Assembly (NCBI GenBank): GCA_002298165.1
Contig: DBMI01000030.1
Coordinates: forward strand, 16,501 to 80,500
Direction of reading: 5' to 3'
From: Desulfarculales bacterium UBA702
GTDB taxonomy: Bacteria; Desulfobacterota; Syntrophobacteria; Syntrophobacterales; Syntrophobacteraceae
Length of the DNA stretch: 64,000 nt
In this document: in pieces, positions 35,946-45,795 of the stretch
How positions within the stretch are numbered: the stretch's first letter is position 1
Layout of the letters: every line of letters begins with the position of its first letter
Made by a program: the position numbers and the translations under genes
The notes under the pieces: generated by a model
Seen by the model: only the letters and a program-made list of their open reading frames with translations
What the model was told of the DNA's origin: nothing
The model's database searches: none

Positions 35946-36719
35946 ATGAAAATACTGACTGCCGAGGCAATTATACTAACCACTCGCGACTACGGCGAAT
36001 CCGACCGCCTTGTATCGTTTCACACCGACAATTGCGGCAAAATAAGGGGAATAGCCAAGGGAGCCAGGAAGAGCAGGAAAAGATTCGCTAATACCTTTGA
36101 ACCTTGCAGCCTCGTGGAATTGGGATGGCGAGAAAAAAATTCCCTTGTATGGATCGAAACCTGCAAGCTCGTTGAACCATATATCCCAATGCGGGAGGAC
36201 ATTCATAAATGGGCACTAGCCGCGCTTTTCTCCGAGGTTATTCTTGAAATGGTCCCCGAAGGCGAGGCGCAGCCCGATCTTTTCCTCCTCCACAAAGAAA
36301 TGCTAGGTGGTTTAGAAAAAGACAAAGACCCGTGGAACGTGCTAATATTGACCCTCTTGAGATTTCAGGCCCTTTTGGGATATATGCCTGCCCTGGATGG
36401 CTGTTCGGTATGCGGACGGAGCCTGAAGACTTCATCGAAATGGTACTGGGAATCGTGCCGGGGGAAACTTTTGTGTCCAGACCACCTTGCACACGCTCGC
36501 GGCTGCACCGTACTGGACATTGGAACTTTGGCCCTGATTAACCATGCCAGGAATATTGCGCTCGACAAGATCTGGCGGTTGCGTCTGCGGCAGGAGATAA
36601 AGACTGCCGTTTTTCGCTCGCTTCTGGATTGGATTCGACACCATACGGGAAGGGAGATTCGCACTCTGAAGGTAATCGAGCAGATTCTGCCGTCGATGTG
36701 TTCGCCAAGGCTCGATTAG
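35946..36719 (+). CDS. recO: DNA repair protein RecO
   Basis: This 257-residue protein helps load RecA on gapped DNA with RecF/RecR. The N-terminal OB-fold reads AEAIILTTRDYGESDRLVSF and then GKIRGIAKGARKSRKRF. The zinc-binding site is CSVCGRSL followed by SCRGKLLCPDH. Length and order are typical. It starts at ATG 35946 with a weak ribosome-binding site and is not obviously in an operon. Confidence 0.95.
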   Translation: MKILTAEAIILTTRDYGESDRLVSFHTDNCGKIRGIAKGARKSRKRFANTFEPCSLVELGWREKNSLVWIETCKLVEPYIPMREDIHKWALAALFSEVILEMVPEGEAQPDLFLLHKEMLGGLEKDKDPWNVLILTLLRFQALLGYMPALDGCSVCGRSLKTSSKWYWESCRGKLLCPDHLAHARGCTVLDIGTLALINHARNIALDKIWRLRLRQEIKTAVFRSLLDWIRHHTGREIRTLKVIEQILPSMCSPRLD

Positions 36720-36827
36720 TCCCTATGGGGGTGCGAGGATGTCCAGGGCTGATCTTTAAGGCCGCGCTCGCGGATAGCTTTTGCAATAGGCTTTTTCGTT
36801 AGCATACGAATTGAGGCATATCACACG

Positions 36828-37535
36828 ATGGAATGGCTTAGCCAGATCGAGGCTATAGCTCATAGCTCTCCCGGATTTGCGCTGATTTTGGCTTTTGCAG
36901 GCGGCGTTCTGGCGGCGTTTACCCCTTGCACCTACCCAATGATGCCGATCACAGTCGCATTCATCGGCGGAAAAGCACATGGCAGCAAACGAAAAGGGTT
37001 TATGCTCTCGGTCTTCTACGTTTTCGGCATGGCCCTCGTTTATTCCTCTCTTGGAATATTCGCCGCCCTGACAGGACAACTTTTCGGCACAATTACATCC
37101 AGTCCATGGACCCACCTGATCATGGGCAATATCTGTCTCCTTTTCGGCCTGGCAATGCTCGAAGCGGTTCCTCTTTCCCCTCCGGCCTTTTTAAACAGGT
37201 GGAAAGTGTCCGAATTAAAAGGACATGATATACTTACCAGCATTTTACTGGGTGGGGCTTCAGCACTGGTGGTAAGCACCTGTACCACACCAGTTCTGGG
37301 CGTTCTTCTGGCGTTTGTCGCATCAAAGCAACAGATATTCCTTGGCGCGGGGATGCTTTTTGCCTTCTCCTACGGCCTCGGATCGATTGTAATCGTTGTT
37401 GGCACGTTTACCGGGCTGCTCACATCTCTGCCGCGCTCCGGGATCTGGATGCTGAGGGTCCAAAGGATATTCGGCATTCTTATGATCCTGGCAGCGGAGT
37501 ATTTCTTTATAAAGACTGGAGAATTTTGGTCATGA
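36828..37535 (+). CDS. CcdA/DsbD-type thiol transmembrane transporter
   Basis: This 235-residue membrane protein has about six helices. The conserved Cys in FTPCTYPMMPITVAF and the partner in VVSTCTTPVLGVLLAF form the thiol shuttle that passes reducing equivalents from cytoplasmic thioredoxin to the periplasm. Its stop overlaps the start of the thioredoxin-like gene (ATGA), so the two act together, for example in cytochrome c maturation or disulfide isomerisation. The multihaem DsrJ here is one possible client (inference). Confidence 0.92.
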   Translation: MEWLSQIEAIAHSSPGFALILAFAGGVLAAFTPCTYPMMPITVAFIGGKAHGSKRKGFMLSVFYVFGMALVYSSLGIFAALTGQLFGTITSSPWTHLIMGNICLLFGLAMLEAVPLSPPAFLNRWKVSELKGHDILTSILLGGASALVVSTCTTPVLGVLLAFVASKQQIFLGAGMLFAFSYGLGSIVIVVGTFTGLLTSLPRSGIWMLRVQRIFGILMILAAEYFFIKTGEFWS

Positions 37536-38053
37536 CCTGCGTAAGTACTACATTGAACCGCTTGCTGTGTGGCTTTTTGGCTTCCATCCTCGTCGTTTCC
37601 CTAATAATTCCTTCGGCTTTTTCCTCGATGGCCGCCGCGTCCGAATCACCCGCTCCCGCACCCAATTTTGAGCTTCCAGATCTTAAAGGAACGAACATTT
37701 CGCTCTCCGACTTCAAAGGGCAAAAACCCGTCCTTCTCTACTTTTGGGCCACCTGGTGCCCATACTGTATTTCGGTGCGCCCGGAAGTGATTAAATTACG
37801 CAAACAGATATCCGAGAAAGATCTTGGCGTGCTGGCCGTTAATGTCGGAGGCAGCGATACGCTTGACAAGTTGAAGCGCTACGAAGAAGCTAATCCTGCC
37901 CCCTATATGGTTTTGTATGATGCCAGTGGGAAAACGGCCCGATCCTTCAAAATTTTTGGGATACCCCATTTCGTACTGATCGACAAGGATGGTGTGATAA
38001 AGTACAGCGGCAACAACTTGCCAAGCGACCTAATGGCGCTTCTCAAATCGTAG
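37532..38053 (+). CDS. TlpA/ResA-like thioredoxin-fold protein, exported
   Basis: The protein has 173 residues from ATG 37532, which overlaps the CcdA-like stop. A TTG two codons earlier is the alternative. The N-terminal hydrophobic segment (LLCGFLASILVVSLIIPSAF) acts as signal or anchor. The redox motif is WATWCPYCISVRPEV (Cys-x-x-Cys). A cis-Pro region, IFGIPHFVLID, completes the fold. It should receive electrons from the CcdA-like protein and reduce periplasmic disulfides such as apocytochrome c. Confidence 0.92.
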   Translation: MTCVSTTLNRLLCGFLASILVVSLIIPSAFSSMAAASESPAPAPNFELPDLKGTNISLSDFKGQKPVLLYFWATWCPYCISVRPEVIKLRKQISEKDLGVLAVNVGGSDTLDKLKRYEEANPAPYMVLYDASGKTARSFKIFGIPHFVLIDKDGVIKYSGNNLPSDLMALLKS

Positions 38054-38075
38054 GCCAAAAAATCAGGGGCTGTAA

Positions 38076-39368
38076 ATGAAAGATGTCCTCACAGTGATAA
38101 TGGCCGGCGGGAGAGGGCAACGCCTTATGCCCCTCACCCAGGACCGGTCCAAACCGGCCGTCCCTTTTGGCGGGATTTACCGGCTGATAGATATCCCTCT
38201 CAGCAACTGTATAAACTCGCAGCTCTACAAGATACTAATTTTTCCTCAGTACATGTCGCAATCGCTTGTGGACCACATCGAGGAGGGGTGGAACATCTTT
38301 TCCGGCGATTTGGGGCATTACTTGCGTATAGCGGCGCCCCAGCAGCGTTTGGGCGCGGAGTGGTACCGCGGGACCGCGGACTGCGTGCGCCAGAACATGT
38401 ACCTGATCGAGCGCGACAAGCCTCGATATGTCCTGATACTCTCGGGTGATCACGTCTACAAAATGGACTACACCGCCTTCCGGCAGTACCATGAGCAAAA
38501 AGGCGCTGACGTTACGGTTGGACTACTTGAAGTAGACAGGTCTCAAGGTTCTGAATTCGGCATCGCGGAAGTTGATAACGAGTTCAAAATTCGTGCATGG
38601 GCCGAAAAACCCAAGGACCCCAAACCAATTCCGGACGATCCGGAACACTGCCTCGCCTCAATGGGGATTTATCTTTTCCGTACAGACCTTCTGCTCGATT
38701 TGCTGCGCAAGACCGAAGATGACGATTTCGGCGGTGACATTATCCCGAAAATTATACCTGAGCTTAAAATATTCGCCTATCCATACCGCCGGCTGAACCA
38801 GATAAGAGACTATATCCACGTTATGGACCCCGATGGTTCGAGACGGCTCCAATTGGTCGAAAATACCAGGGATTCTCAATATTGGCGCGATGTTGGAACC
38901 CTGGACGCCTACTGGAATGCCAACATGGACCTCACCGGCATTGATCCGTTTTTTAACCTTTATGGCAGCCTTTGGCCAATTCGCACCCTGCAGCGGCAGT
39001 ACCCCCCGGCAAAGTTCGTTTTCAACCAGCCAGACCCGGACAATCCGCGCATGGGGACCGCCGTCGATTCGATGGTCTCCCACGGATGCATTATAAGCGG
39101 CGGAACAGTTCGCAGTTCAGTGCTCTCATACAATGTAACGGTGCGCAGTTGGGCGCAGGTGGACGAATCCGTAATAATGGACGACGTTGAAATCGGACGG
39201 CACTGCAGGATCAAAAAAACTATTATCGACAAGCACAACATAATCCCACCCAACACCGAGATAGGCATAAATCCGCTTGCGGACAGGGAACGCTTCACAG
39301 TGACGCCGCGAGGAATTGTTGTTGTGCCGAAGGGATATTTTCCGCGGGAGCGCCGGGTAAGAATCTAA
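38076..39368 (+). CDS. glgC: glucose-1-phosphate adenylyltransferase
   Basis: This 430-residue enzyme makes ADP-glucose from glucose-1-phosphate and ATP for glycogen synthesis. The N-terminal nucleotide site AGGRGQRLMPLTQDRSKPAV, the product-binding PLSNCINS, GTADCVRQN and a left-handed beta-helix C-terminus (VSHGCIISGGTVRSSVLS) are all present. Length matches bacterial GlgC. No other glycogen gene is in the window. The small membrane gene follows 2 bp after its stop. Confidence 0.95.
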   Translation: MKDVLTVIMAGGRGQRLMPLTQDRSKPAVPFGGIYRLIDIPLSNCINSQLYKILIFPQYMSQSLVDHIEEGWNIFSGDLGHYLRIAAPQQRLGAEWYRGTADCVRQNMYLIERDKPRYVLILSGDHVYKMDYTAFRQYHEQKGADVTVGLLEVDRSQGSEFGIAEVDNEFKIRAWAEKPKDPKPIPDDPEHCLASMGIYLFRTDLLLDLLRKTEDDDFGGDIIPKIIPELKIFAYPYRRLNQIRDYIHVMDPDGSRRLQLVENTRDSQYWRDVGTLDAYWNANMDLTGIDPFFNLYGSLWPIRTLQRQYPPAKFVFNQPDPDNPRMGTAVDSMVSHGCIISGGTVRSSVLSYNVTVRSWAQVDESVIMDDVEIGRHCRIKKTIIDKHNIIPPNTEIGINPLADRERFTVTPRGIVVVPKGYFPRERRVRI

Positions 39369-39370
39369 AC

Positions 39371-39709
39371 ATGTATGAGAAGCGCCGCCAAAATGTGGTT
39401 CCGCGCCACATCTTTATTCAACGCCTTGCGAAGCACGGGATCATTGCTTTCCTTATTATGGCGTTCTCGCTTGCAATTGGAGTGATTGGCTACAGGGTCA
39501 TCGAAGGCATGCCCTGGATAGACGCCCTTCTAAACGCCTCTATGATTCTCGGGGGAATGGGCCCCGTTGGGGAACTTCATACATTCCGGGGCAAACTTTT
39601 CGCCTCTCTGTACGCTCTCTTTTCAGGCGTGGTATTCCTTATATCGATGGGCGTCTTGGCCGCACCCATACTTCACCGTTTTCTGCACAAGTTTCACCTT
39701 GATTCATAA
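39371..39709 (+). CDS. small membrane protein coupled to glgC
   Basis: This 112-residue protein has two clear hydrophobic helices (AFLIMAFSLAIGVIGY and LYALFSGVVFLISMGVLAA) with a short re-entrant-like stretch between them (ASMILGGMGPVGELHTF). The order helix, Gly-rich loop, helix recalls a minimal ion-channel pore, but the loop does not carry the potassium selectivity filter. It starts 2 bp after the glgC stop, so it is probably co-translated. Function unknown. Confidence 0.7.
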   Translation: MYEKRRQNVVPRHIFIQRLAKHGIIAFLIMAFSLAIGVIGYRVIEGMPWIDALLNASMILGGMGPVGELHTFRGKLFASLYALFSGVVFLISMGVLAAPILHRFLHKFHLDS

Positions 39710-39822
39710 TCCGGAAAAATCATCCCCAAACAATCATTTCCGCGCTACTTCCAAACAGCATGGAAATAGCGGCGCTTACTAATTACATTCAGATAAGACT
39801 CGGAAATTATGAGGAGAAGTTC

Positions 39823-40107
39823 ATGAAGAGCGAGCAGGAAGTACAAAACATGCCGTGGCAGCCGGAATTGCCGTCGGAAGATGGTTTATACGATTACCAG
39901 GGGAAACTCCACGGACTCAAGTCCGAGAGCGAGATGGACTGTTCGGCGAGTTGCCGCGTAATCGTGCGCAAGGGCGATGGTCCCAGGGTCAGCATTTTCT
40001 CCGAAAGCGGAGAGCAACTCGACGTTCACAGGACCGCTGAGAGTAAATGGCGGGGTCCCGTGGGACCTGCCAGGATTCCGATTGAAGAAGCAAGGAGGGC
40101 TGAGTAG
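39823..40107 (+). CDS. small cytoplasmic protein, unknown
   Basis: The protein is 94 residues when started at ATG 39823, which has GAGGAG six bases upstream. The frame is open further but without such a site. It is hydrophilic, with a possible beta-rich centre (RVIVRKGDGPRVSIFSESG). It has no signal peptide and no family I recognise. Convergent with the DUF389-like gene. Confidence 0.6.
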   Translation: MKSEQEVQNMPWQPELPSEDGLYDYQGKLHGLKSESEMDCSASCRVIVRKGDGPRVSIFSESGEQLDVHRTAESKWRGPVGPARIPIEEARRAE

Positions 40108-40155
40108 TACAAGCGGTTTCCGGAATTGCCCCTGTTAGAACAGCGAATTTCAAAA

Positions 40156-41124
40156 TCAAGGCATGACAAGCCGTCCCGGTCCACCCCGCTCTTTTTGCCC
40201 CGGGCATTTTCCTTGAATGCACGAAATATAGCGCTCCAGGGCGTCTCCGCGGATTCCCACAAGCAGGTAGGTTACGCCTGCACTTAGAGCAATCGTGCTA
40301 ATGATCATGAAAAAGGTCCAAATCCTTTCGATTGTCAAATTGCTTTCCGGGAATCCCAAAATGAGAGAGATCCCGAACCAGGCAGGTAAGATGCTCACCT
40401 GAGCAGTGACTGCCAAACCTATGAGTTCGCGGCGCCCCTTGTCATCCGCTGAGGCCATGGCAGCCGCAATCCCGACAATAATGGAAAACAGGAAACTTTT
40501 GCCCGGAGTGCTGAAACTCTGAAATTGGAGAGCAGAACCGGAAATGGAAGCCACTGCGGCTCCCGCAAGGATTATTAAAAGCACTGCGGCAAGGGTTGCG
40601 TAAATACCCTGCCTGAACAGGCGCCATTCCCTTGTGAATGCTGCGAATCCAATTGCGAGGAGTGCTGTCTGCATGGGAAGGAAAAGAAGCCCGGAAATTA
40701 TCAGGAGCAGGTGGTCGAATATCATACCATAAGAGAGCAGCAGCGCGGCAATCACAACCCTGGTTACAAAGCTGAAAGTAACGTGTGTGAATTGCCATAG
40801 TTCCTGGTAAATATCGGATGCCGGCTCGATAATCGGAATCGTAATTTGTGATGGCGCCATGCTCGACAATATCGAGCGAGGCTCTCTTACCGAGATCGAG
40901 ATGTTCCGTGGATCATAGAACGGGGCAGTTGTGACGGCATCGAGGAAATCCTTGGCAATCGGCGTTGAGCAGTCAAACTGGACGTTATAAACGACTTCCG
41001 GCCCTCTCCCCGCTGTGAATGAAGTCGCTTGACTAAGCGACACCTGCCTAACGCCACATTCGATTGCCATTTGCGCTATTTGTTCACCCATATTCACAGG
41101 CACCTGTAAAGATACTCGCCTCAT
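40156..41124 (-). CDS. DUF389-like integral membrane protein
   Basis: The protein is 322 residues from ATG 41124; AGGAG lies six bases upstream, making it better than the ATG at 41130. Residues 1-90 form a soluble domain (VSLQVPVNMGEQIAQMA). Several helices follow, beginning FVTRVVIAALLLSYGMIF. This soluble-domain-plus-helical-bundle plan is that of the 'uncharacterised hydrophobic domain' DUF389 family, although the match is distant. Function unknown. Confidence 0.6.
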   Translation of the reverse strand: MRRVSLQVPVNMGEQIAQMAIECGVRQVSLSQATSFTAGRGPEVVYNVQFDCSTPIAKDFLDAVTTAPFYDPRNISISVREPRSILSSMAPSQITIPIIEPASDIYQELWQFTHVTFSFVTRVVIAALLLSYGMIFDHLLLIISGLLFLPMQTALLAIGFAAFTREWRLFRQGIYATLAAVLLIILAGAAVASISGSALQFQSFSTPGKSFLFSIIVGIAAAMASADDKGRRELIGLAVTAQVSILPAWFGISLILGFPESNLTIERIWTFFMIISTIALSAGVTYLLVGIRGDALERYISCIQGKCPGQKERGGPGRLVMP

Positions 41125-41351
41125 AATCATCTCCTATACATAAGTGAACATGATTTCTATAGCTTCAATGTAAGTATTTAATATTGTATATCCACCAAAT
41201 TTACATGGAATTGCCGCATGTTAGGCATGATAACGGAAAGAATGGACCCGGCTTGCCTGAACCAAACCCGAAAGTTACCTTCAATATATCCAGGGCAACC
41301 TGACTGACCTCTTTTTGAGATCAGAACGATAAGATGATGGGAGAGCTATTG

Positions 41352-41756
41352 ATGAACGAGGAAATTGGAGCTGCAAAGCAGGTGATGAATCTTCAAAAAA
41401 CGGCAATTGATGGTTTCATGATGGGCGTTCTGATGCTTTTCAACCAGACTGAGGCAATGTTGAGCACGTTATTCAGCTTGAACCCGTGGCTTCCGAATCA
41501 AAGCAAGAACGCGCTCACATTCTGGCTCGACTACAACAGAAAGAGTCTTGAAGGTTTAAAGGACTTTGTTGATTTGGGATTCAGCAATCTCGAAACGGGT
41601 TACGCAGGAATGAAGATGATGGGCAGTGTGTCCAGTGCTGCCGGATCGGCCGGCTCCGCTCTGGAAGAGGTGGTCAATGCGACCCCGATTAAAACGGCCA
41701 CGGATTTGATGCTTGGCCAGCAGGAACAGCCGGAACAACCGGAACAGATGCATTGA
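41352..41756 (+). CDS. phasin-like protein
   Basis: The protein is 134 residues from ATG 41352 (GGGAG upstream). It is mostly amphipathic helix, with FWLDYNRKSLEGLKDFVDLGFSNLE typical of phasins, which coat polyhydroxyalkanoate granules. The C-terminus is a short Gln/Glu/Pro tail (QEQPEQPEQMH). No PHA synthase is in the window, so the call rests on helix pattern and size. Confidence 0.55.
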   Translation: MNEEIGAAKQVMNLQKTAIDGFMMGVLMLFNQTEAMLSTLFSLNPWLPNQSKNALTFWLDYNRKSLEGLKDFVDLGFSNLETGYAGMKMMGSVSSAAGSAGSALEEVVNATPIKTATDLMLGQQEQPEQPEQMH

Positions 41757-42375
41757 TATCTCAGGCCCACAAAATGGCATTTCGTCGGTCTTATAGCAAT
41801 TTACGGTAAGATAATATTTTAAAACGGGGGAGCGAGCGCCGATATACTCGTTCCCCAGCTCTTTCTTGTTCTTGTTTTAATCTTGAACCAACTCCCTGCC
41901 TACCACTTATCGGAAGGCGCCGGCCGACTCCGGCCGCTCCCCCAATGCGAGGAGCAGCGCATGCAAGGTGAGCATACTCTTTTGTGCATACCGTATTGAA
42001 ATGCACACTTACAGAAGACCACAAGACATCCTTGGTTCTGCCCGCCAACCAGCCGATTTTACGTCGTAAATTGAAATCATTCGGGTCTCATGCGATGCGG
42101 CCTCTCGGCTTGATGGCAAAAGGCACCATTGGATCATTGTGAAGATGTTCTTGACAACTTTGGCCTGTTTGTGCTTCTATGAACTTGTACGAACAGGGGC
42201 GGCGGCATCGGGACCTAAGCTCTTTTCCCAATCCATTCGGCCCTCAGCAGCCTTGTTCAGACTCTTCGAGATGCCGTCTGTGCCTGTTCGGATAGAAGAA
42301 GATTTCTTCTTATTAGATGCTTCTGGTTTTTCCGTAAATCAATCATCAGGCACTCTTACCCCCCAAGAGTGGGAG
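41757..42375. other. non-coding stretch before the transposase remnant
   Basis: About 620 bp holds no supported gene. The plus-strand frame that runs into the IS630-like remnant is open from 42139, but its first 79 codons look unlike protein. No terminator of note was seen. Confidence 0.4.
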
Positions 42376-42651
42376 ATGCCCATGATCTATGTAAGAGATT
42401 TAGCTGAAGACGAATATCGTGAATTGAAGGAAATGAAACGCAAAGAGATCGGACGCGTCAGTCAGCGCGCCCACATGATCATCCTCTCTGCGAAACATTG
42501 GGCTGTCCCTCGTATAGCGACTCTTTTCGAGGTTAGCCCCGCAACTGTTCGATCCTGGATCCGCAAATTCGAGGAAGAAGGCCCTGGTGGGCTCTACGAT
42601 GAGGATCGCTGCGGTAGGCCCCGCATACATTCGGAGGCCCTCGTCCAATAG
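42376..42651 (+). pseudogene. IS630-type transposase remnant (HTH part only)
   Basis: About 91 codons starting at ATG 42376 (or 42382) encode the N-terminal helix-turn-helix region of an IS630-family transposase. VRDLAEDEYRELKEMKR is followed by AHMIILSAKHWAVPRIATLF and VSPATVRSWIRKFEEEG. Full transposases have about 340 residues with a DDE catalytic domain. That domain is absent, and the sequence after the TAG does not resemble it, so this is a truncated relic. Confidence 0.75.
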
Positions 42652-43142
42652 CGGCCGTCCAGGATCCGACCGGGTACTCCCATTGTCCGTTCAACCGGCC
42701 ACGTCTACACCCTTAGGTACTGATTCCATTATGCTTCAGGGGTTGCTGGGCTATGCCTTGAAGCCGCCCCCCCCATTCAGCGCCACTAATTCCCACCCAT
42801 GGTTAATTATCTAACAAACTTTTCCACTGCAATCGCCGTATTACCTTCCTATTAAACCACGTCACAGATTTTTCCAGACTTTCCTAGATACTCCTAAGTG
42901 GTCGATCTTAATGATTTTAACAGAATATGAATAGGCAAAAGGTCCTCTTATTGAATTTTCATTCTTTAGAACTCGCCAGGGGAATCCGATTAATATCTTG
43001 AACATTTCTTGGCCGAAAATTGCATCATCGCGCGGCCGCATCGTCGCCTGCCCATCTGATTATTAATCAGTAAAAAAAGCATGTTCCATCTGCTTTGCAG
43101 GCTAAGTCCCTACGGTTCAATCAACTCACGAAGGAGAAAAAG
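42652..43142. other. intergenic stretch before the Cache protein
   Basis: About 490 bp, AT-rich in the second half, with an eight-C run near 42767. No gene or RNA was recognised. It should contain the promoter of the Cache-domain gene. Confidence 0.4.
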
Positions 43143-43604
43143 ATGAGAAAGGCTCTAGTTGCGAACCTGGTACTTCTTTTTATCACGATGGCAATTTTGG
43201 TCGGCCCCGTTGCGGGTGCCGGTACGGCGGACGAAGCTAAGGCTCTGGCCGATAAAGCAGTTTCCTTCTATACCGCGAATGGCAAAGATAAAGCCCTCGT
43301 AGCCTTCAACGATGCACAGGGCGAGTTTGTCAAAGGCGATCTCTACATTTTCGTGAATGACTACTCCGGCAATACAGTTGCCCATGGAGGCAATCAAAAA
43401 TTGGTAGGTAAGAACATGCAGGATCTAAAGGATGCTGACGGCAAGGCTTTTATTGTGGAGTTTGCAGCCAAAGCAAAAAGCGGCGGCGGCTGGGTAGATT
43501 ATAAATGGACCAACCCGGAGACTAAAAAGATTCAGCCCAAATCCACTTATATCAAGGCGATCGATGGAACCGACTTCTATTTAGGTTGCGGAATATACAA
43601 GTAA
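43143..43604 (+). CDS. secreted single-Cache-domain protein
   Basis: This 153-residue protein has a signal peptide (VANLVLLFITMAILVGPVAGAG) and AAGGAG before the ATG. The mature part is one Cache-type sensor domain (KALVAFNDAQGEFVKGD, then GWVDYKWTNPETKKIQPKST), the fold that binds small ligands in chemoreceptors. Here it stands alone and soluble. It lies 62 bp upstream of a chemotaxis receptor on the same strand, so it may bind ligand in the periplasm and hand the signal to that receptor (inference). Confidence 0.85.
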   Translation: MRKALVANLVLLFITMAILVGPVAGAGTADEAKALADKAVSFYTANGKDKALVAFNDAQGEFVKGDLYIFVNDYSGNTVAHGGNQKLVGKNMQDLKDADGKAFIVEFAAKAKSGGGWVDYKWTNPETKKIQPKSTYIKAIDGTDFYLGCGIYK

Positions 43605-43666
43605 TTTTTCTGATCCATGGGCCGAAAATCCCCAGGAAGTGCTCCCTAATATGAGAGGGAATTGAG

Positions 43667-45295
43667 ATGACTATCAAGCGCAAAATGTTAGCTTTCCCTT
43701 TGATTACCGCATTGACAATTCTCGCAATCGGCGGAATTGCGCATCTCAGCTTCATAAAGTTCAATACCAGCCTTCAGGGGATCTACCACGACCTAAAAAG
43801 TGCGCAGGATATTACGACAGCTATAAAGAATCTTCAGGCACTGCATACAAGTGCCTATAAGATTGTAAATTGGGCCGCTCTGGACTACGAAGCGGCTAAG
43901 ATCGATGCCCTTGGCAAGCAGATTACAAATGATGCCGAAGAGCTGAAAAAACTCCTGCAGGAGCGGACAGATTCTTCGGCAGATCCGGCGGAGAAAGAAT
44001 CCTACGCCAAAATACTCACTCCATTTCTGAAATACCGTGAGTGGATCGACAAGACAGTTGCATTGGCCGGTACTGATTCGGCGACTGCATCGATGATGCT
44101 GGGTTCTGTCGAGGAACAGTTTATTTTGGCCAATGCCGAAATGCGCAAATGGCACGAGTATACCAGATTGAGAAGCGATGAGGCCTACCAATCGGCCCAG
44201 CGCAATTACGATAGCAATGTAGTCAACTTCATGCTGATTGCCTTCGCCGGCCTGATTATCGCCCTCTCTATTTCCCCATTCATAATAATGACGATCATCA
44301 AGGCCCTTAAAACTATCATGGACGGCCTGATTTCCAGCAGTATTCATGTGGCATCAGCCTCCGCGCAGATCGCCGCATCGAGCCAGCAATTTGCCGATGG
44401 CGCGTCGGAGCAAGCTTCGGCAATCGAGGAGACATCTTCGTCGCTGGAGGAAATGGCTTCCATGACCAAACAGAATGCAGAAAATGCCGGCCAGGCCGAT
44501 CAATTGATGAGAGAGACCCGTGAGGTCGTCTCACAAGCGACTCAATCCATGGAGGAACTGACCACCTCGATGGGAGAAATCTCCAAAGCAAGTGAGGAGA
44601 CCTCCAAAATCATAAAGACAATAGACGAGATCGCATTCCAGACCAATCTTCTCGCACTTAACGCCGCAGTCGAGGCTGCCCGTGCCGGTGAAGCAGGGGC
44701 CGGATTCGCGGTAGTAGCCGATGAGGTGAGAAGTCTTGCAATGAGGGCTGCGCAAGCAGCCCGCAATACAGCCAGCCTGATTGAGGGAACGGTCAAGCGA
44801 GTAAAAGACGGATTGGAAGTGGTCCACAAAACCGACAGAGAATTTCACAAGGTCGCCGCCAGCGTAGTCAAATCCAGCGAACTGGTCCGGGAAATTACAG
44901 CGGCATCTAACGAGCAGGCCATGGGCATTGAGCAGGTAAACAAAGCGGTAACTGAAATGGACAAGGTCGTTCAGCAAAACGCCGGAAGCGCCGAGGAATC
45001 TGCATCAGCGTCTACTGAAATGAGCATCGAGGCAGAAAAGATGAAAGGCTTCGTAGGCCAACTGGTTGATCTGGTCGGGGCGGATAACAGAAACGGCAAG
45101 TCTTCGAAAACGAAAAACGCGCAGATAGGAAAAAAAGAAAAGAGCATCGTGGGTCAGCTCAGTTCAACCCGGAACATCAGGAGCGCAACCAGCCCTGCGC
45201 CCGCCCATTCAAACCCGGATGGTCACTCGACAACAGCAAAGCTCTCCCCTGAAAATCTTATACCCCTCGAAGGTGGTGACCTCACCGATTTCTAG
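43667..45295 (+). CDS. methyl-accepting chemotaxis protein
   Basis: This 542-residue receptor has an N-terminal membrane helix ([20 protein letters not shown]), a periplasmic four-helix-bundle-like sensor of about 150 residues, and a second helix near 190-212. A long cytoplasmic coiled coil follows, with the conserved CheA/CheW-binding tip [19 protein letters not shown] at about 320-340. A HAMP domain is short or absent after TM2. The last 60 residues are a Ser/Lys-rich flexible tail with no CheR-binding pentapeptide. A terminator follows. Confidence 0.93.
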   Translation: MTIKRKMLAFPLITALTILAIGGIAHLSFIKFNTSLQGIYHDLKSAQDITTAIKNLQALHTSAYKIVNWAALDYEAAKIDALGKQITNDAEELKKLLQERTDSSADPAEKESYAKILTPFLKYREWIDKTVALAGTDSATASMMLGSVEEQFILANAEMRKWHEYTRLRSDEAYQSAQRNYDSNVVNFMLIAFAGLIIALSISPFIIMTIIKALKTIMDGLISSSIHVASASAQIAASSQQFADGASEQASAIEETSSSLEEMASMTKQNAENAGQADQLMRETREVVSQATQSMEELTTSMGEISKASEETSKIIKTIDEIAFQTNLLALNAAVEAARAGEAGAGFAVVADEVRSLAMRAAQAARNTASLIEGTVKRVKDGLEVVHKTDREFHKVAASVVKSSELVREITAASNEQAMGIEQVNKAVTEMDKVVQQNAGSAEESASASTEMSIEAEKMKGFVGQLVDLVGADNRNGKSSKTKNAQIGKKEKSIVGQLSSTRNIRSATSPAPAHSNPDGHSTTAKLSPENLIPLEGGDLTDF

Positions 45296-45311
45296 ACTTT
45301 TACTCACCTCA

Positions 45312-45347
45312 GACTAAAGCAAGGCCGTCCATTGCCTTGTTTTAGTC
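45312..45347 (+). terminator. long hairpin terminator after the chemotaxis gene
   Basis: GACTAAAGCAAGGC pairs with GCCTTGTTTTAGTC over 14 positions (one G-T wobble) around an 8-base loop. The stem lies 17 bp after the stop codon. Confidence 0.7.
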
Positions 45348-45570
45348 AATCCCCACAGCATTCGAGCTGTTCTTCCAGTTGGCCGCTATTCGCGAGTGGC
45401 ACTGGTCCCGTCCAAGGCAGGATTACCGGCACCAACTCTTTGCATCCCATGCCCATGCAAGTGGGAAAATACAAGCTCTTAATTGTTCTTCCTTTTGCTC
45501 CGAAGAAGCAGCAAAAAGCTGCCTTATACTAATTCGCGGTCCAAGATCGTACCAGGAACCGCTATAGAAA

Positions 45571-45629
45571 TGTAGCATAGCCCCTTGTGGGCGTTGGAGA
45601 AATTAGACGGGCACAAGGCCCTTGCTACA
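45571..45629. repeat. imperfect inverted repeat, possible small mobile unit
   Basis: TGTAGCA at 45571-45577 pairs with TGCTACA at 45623-45629. The inner arms CCTTGTG and CACAAGG also pair. The central segment is 22 bases. It looks like a short palindromic repeat of the REP/MITE type, in the intergenic space after the chemotaxis gene. Its surroundings (45348-45795) show no gene. Confidence 0.5.
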
Positions 45630-45795
45630 TCAACTTGAACGCAAATTGGTATTAGCCACCGCGTTGTTGCACCCAATGAAATCTCCATTTACTGGATCAA
45701 AACAAAGCAATAAGATCGGTGCAGGTCAGATTTTGGAGATTGAGATCAAGACCAGTGGCCTGGAACCAGCCGCATAAACCACTTTACCTGGCTTC

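Noticed and set aside
41791..42048. 85-codon minus-strand frame
   Set aside because: No start signal, no known motif, and low-complexity basic residues.
42139..42375. Upstream part of the frame that contains the IS630 remnant
   Set aside because: The first 79 codons lack a start signal and do not resemble transposases; the recognisable part begins at 42376.
42765..42776. Run of eight C
   Set aside because: Isolated homopolymer outside any gene, not evidence for phase variation.
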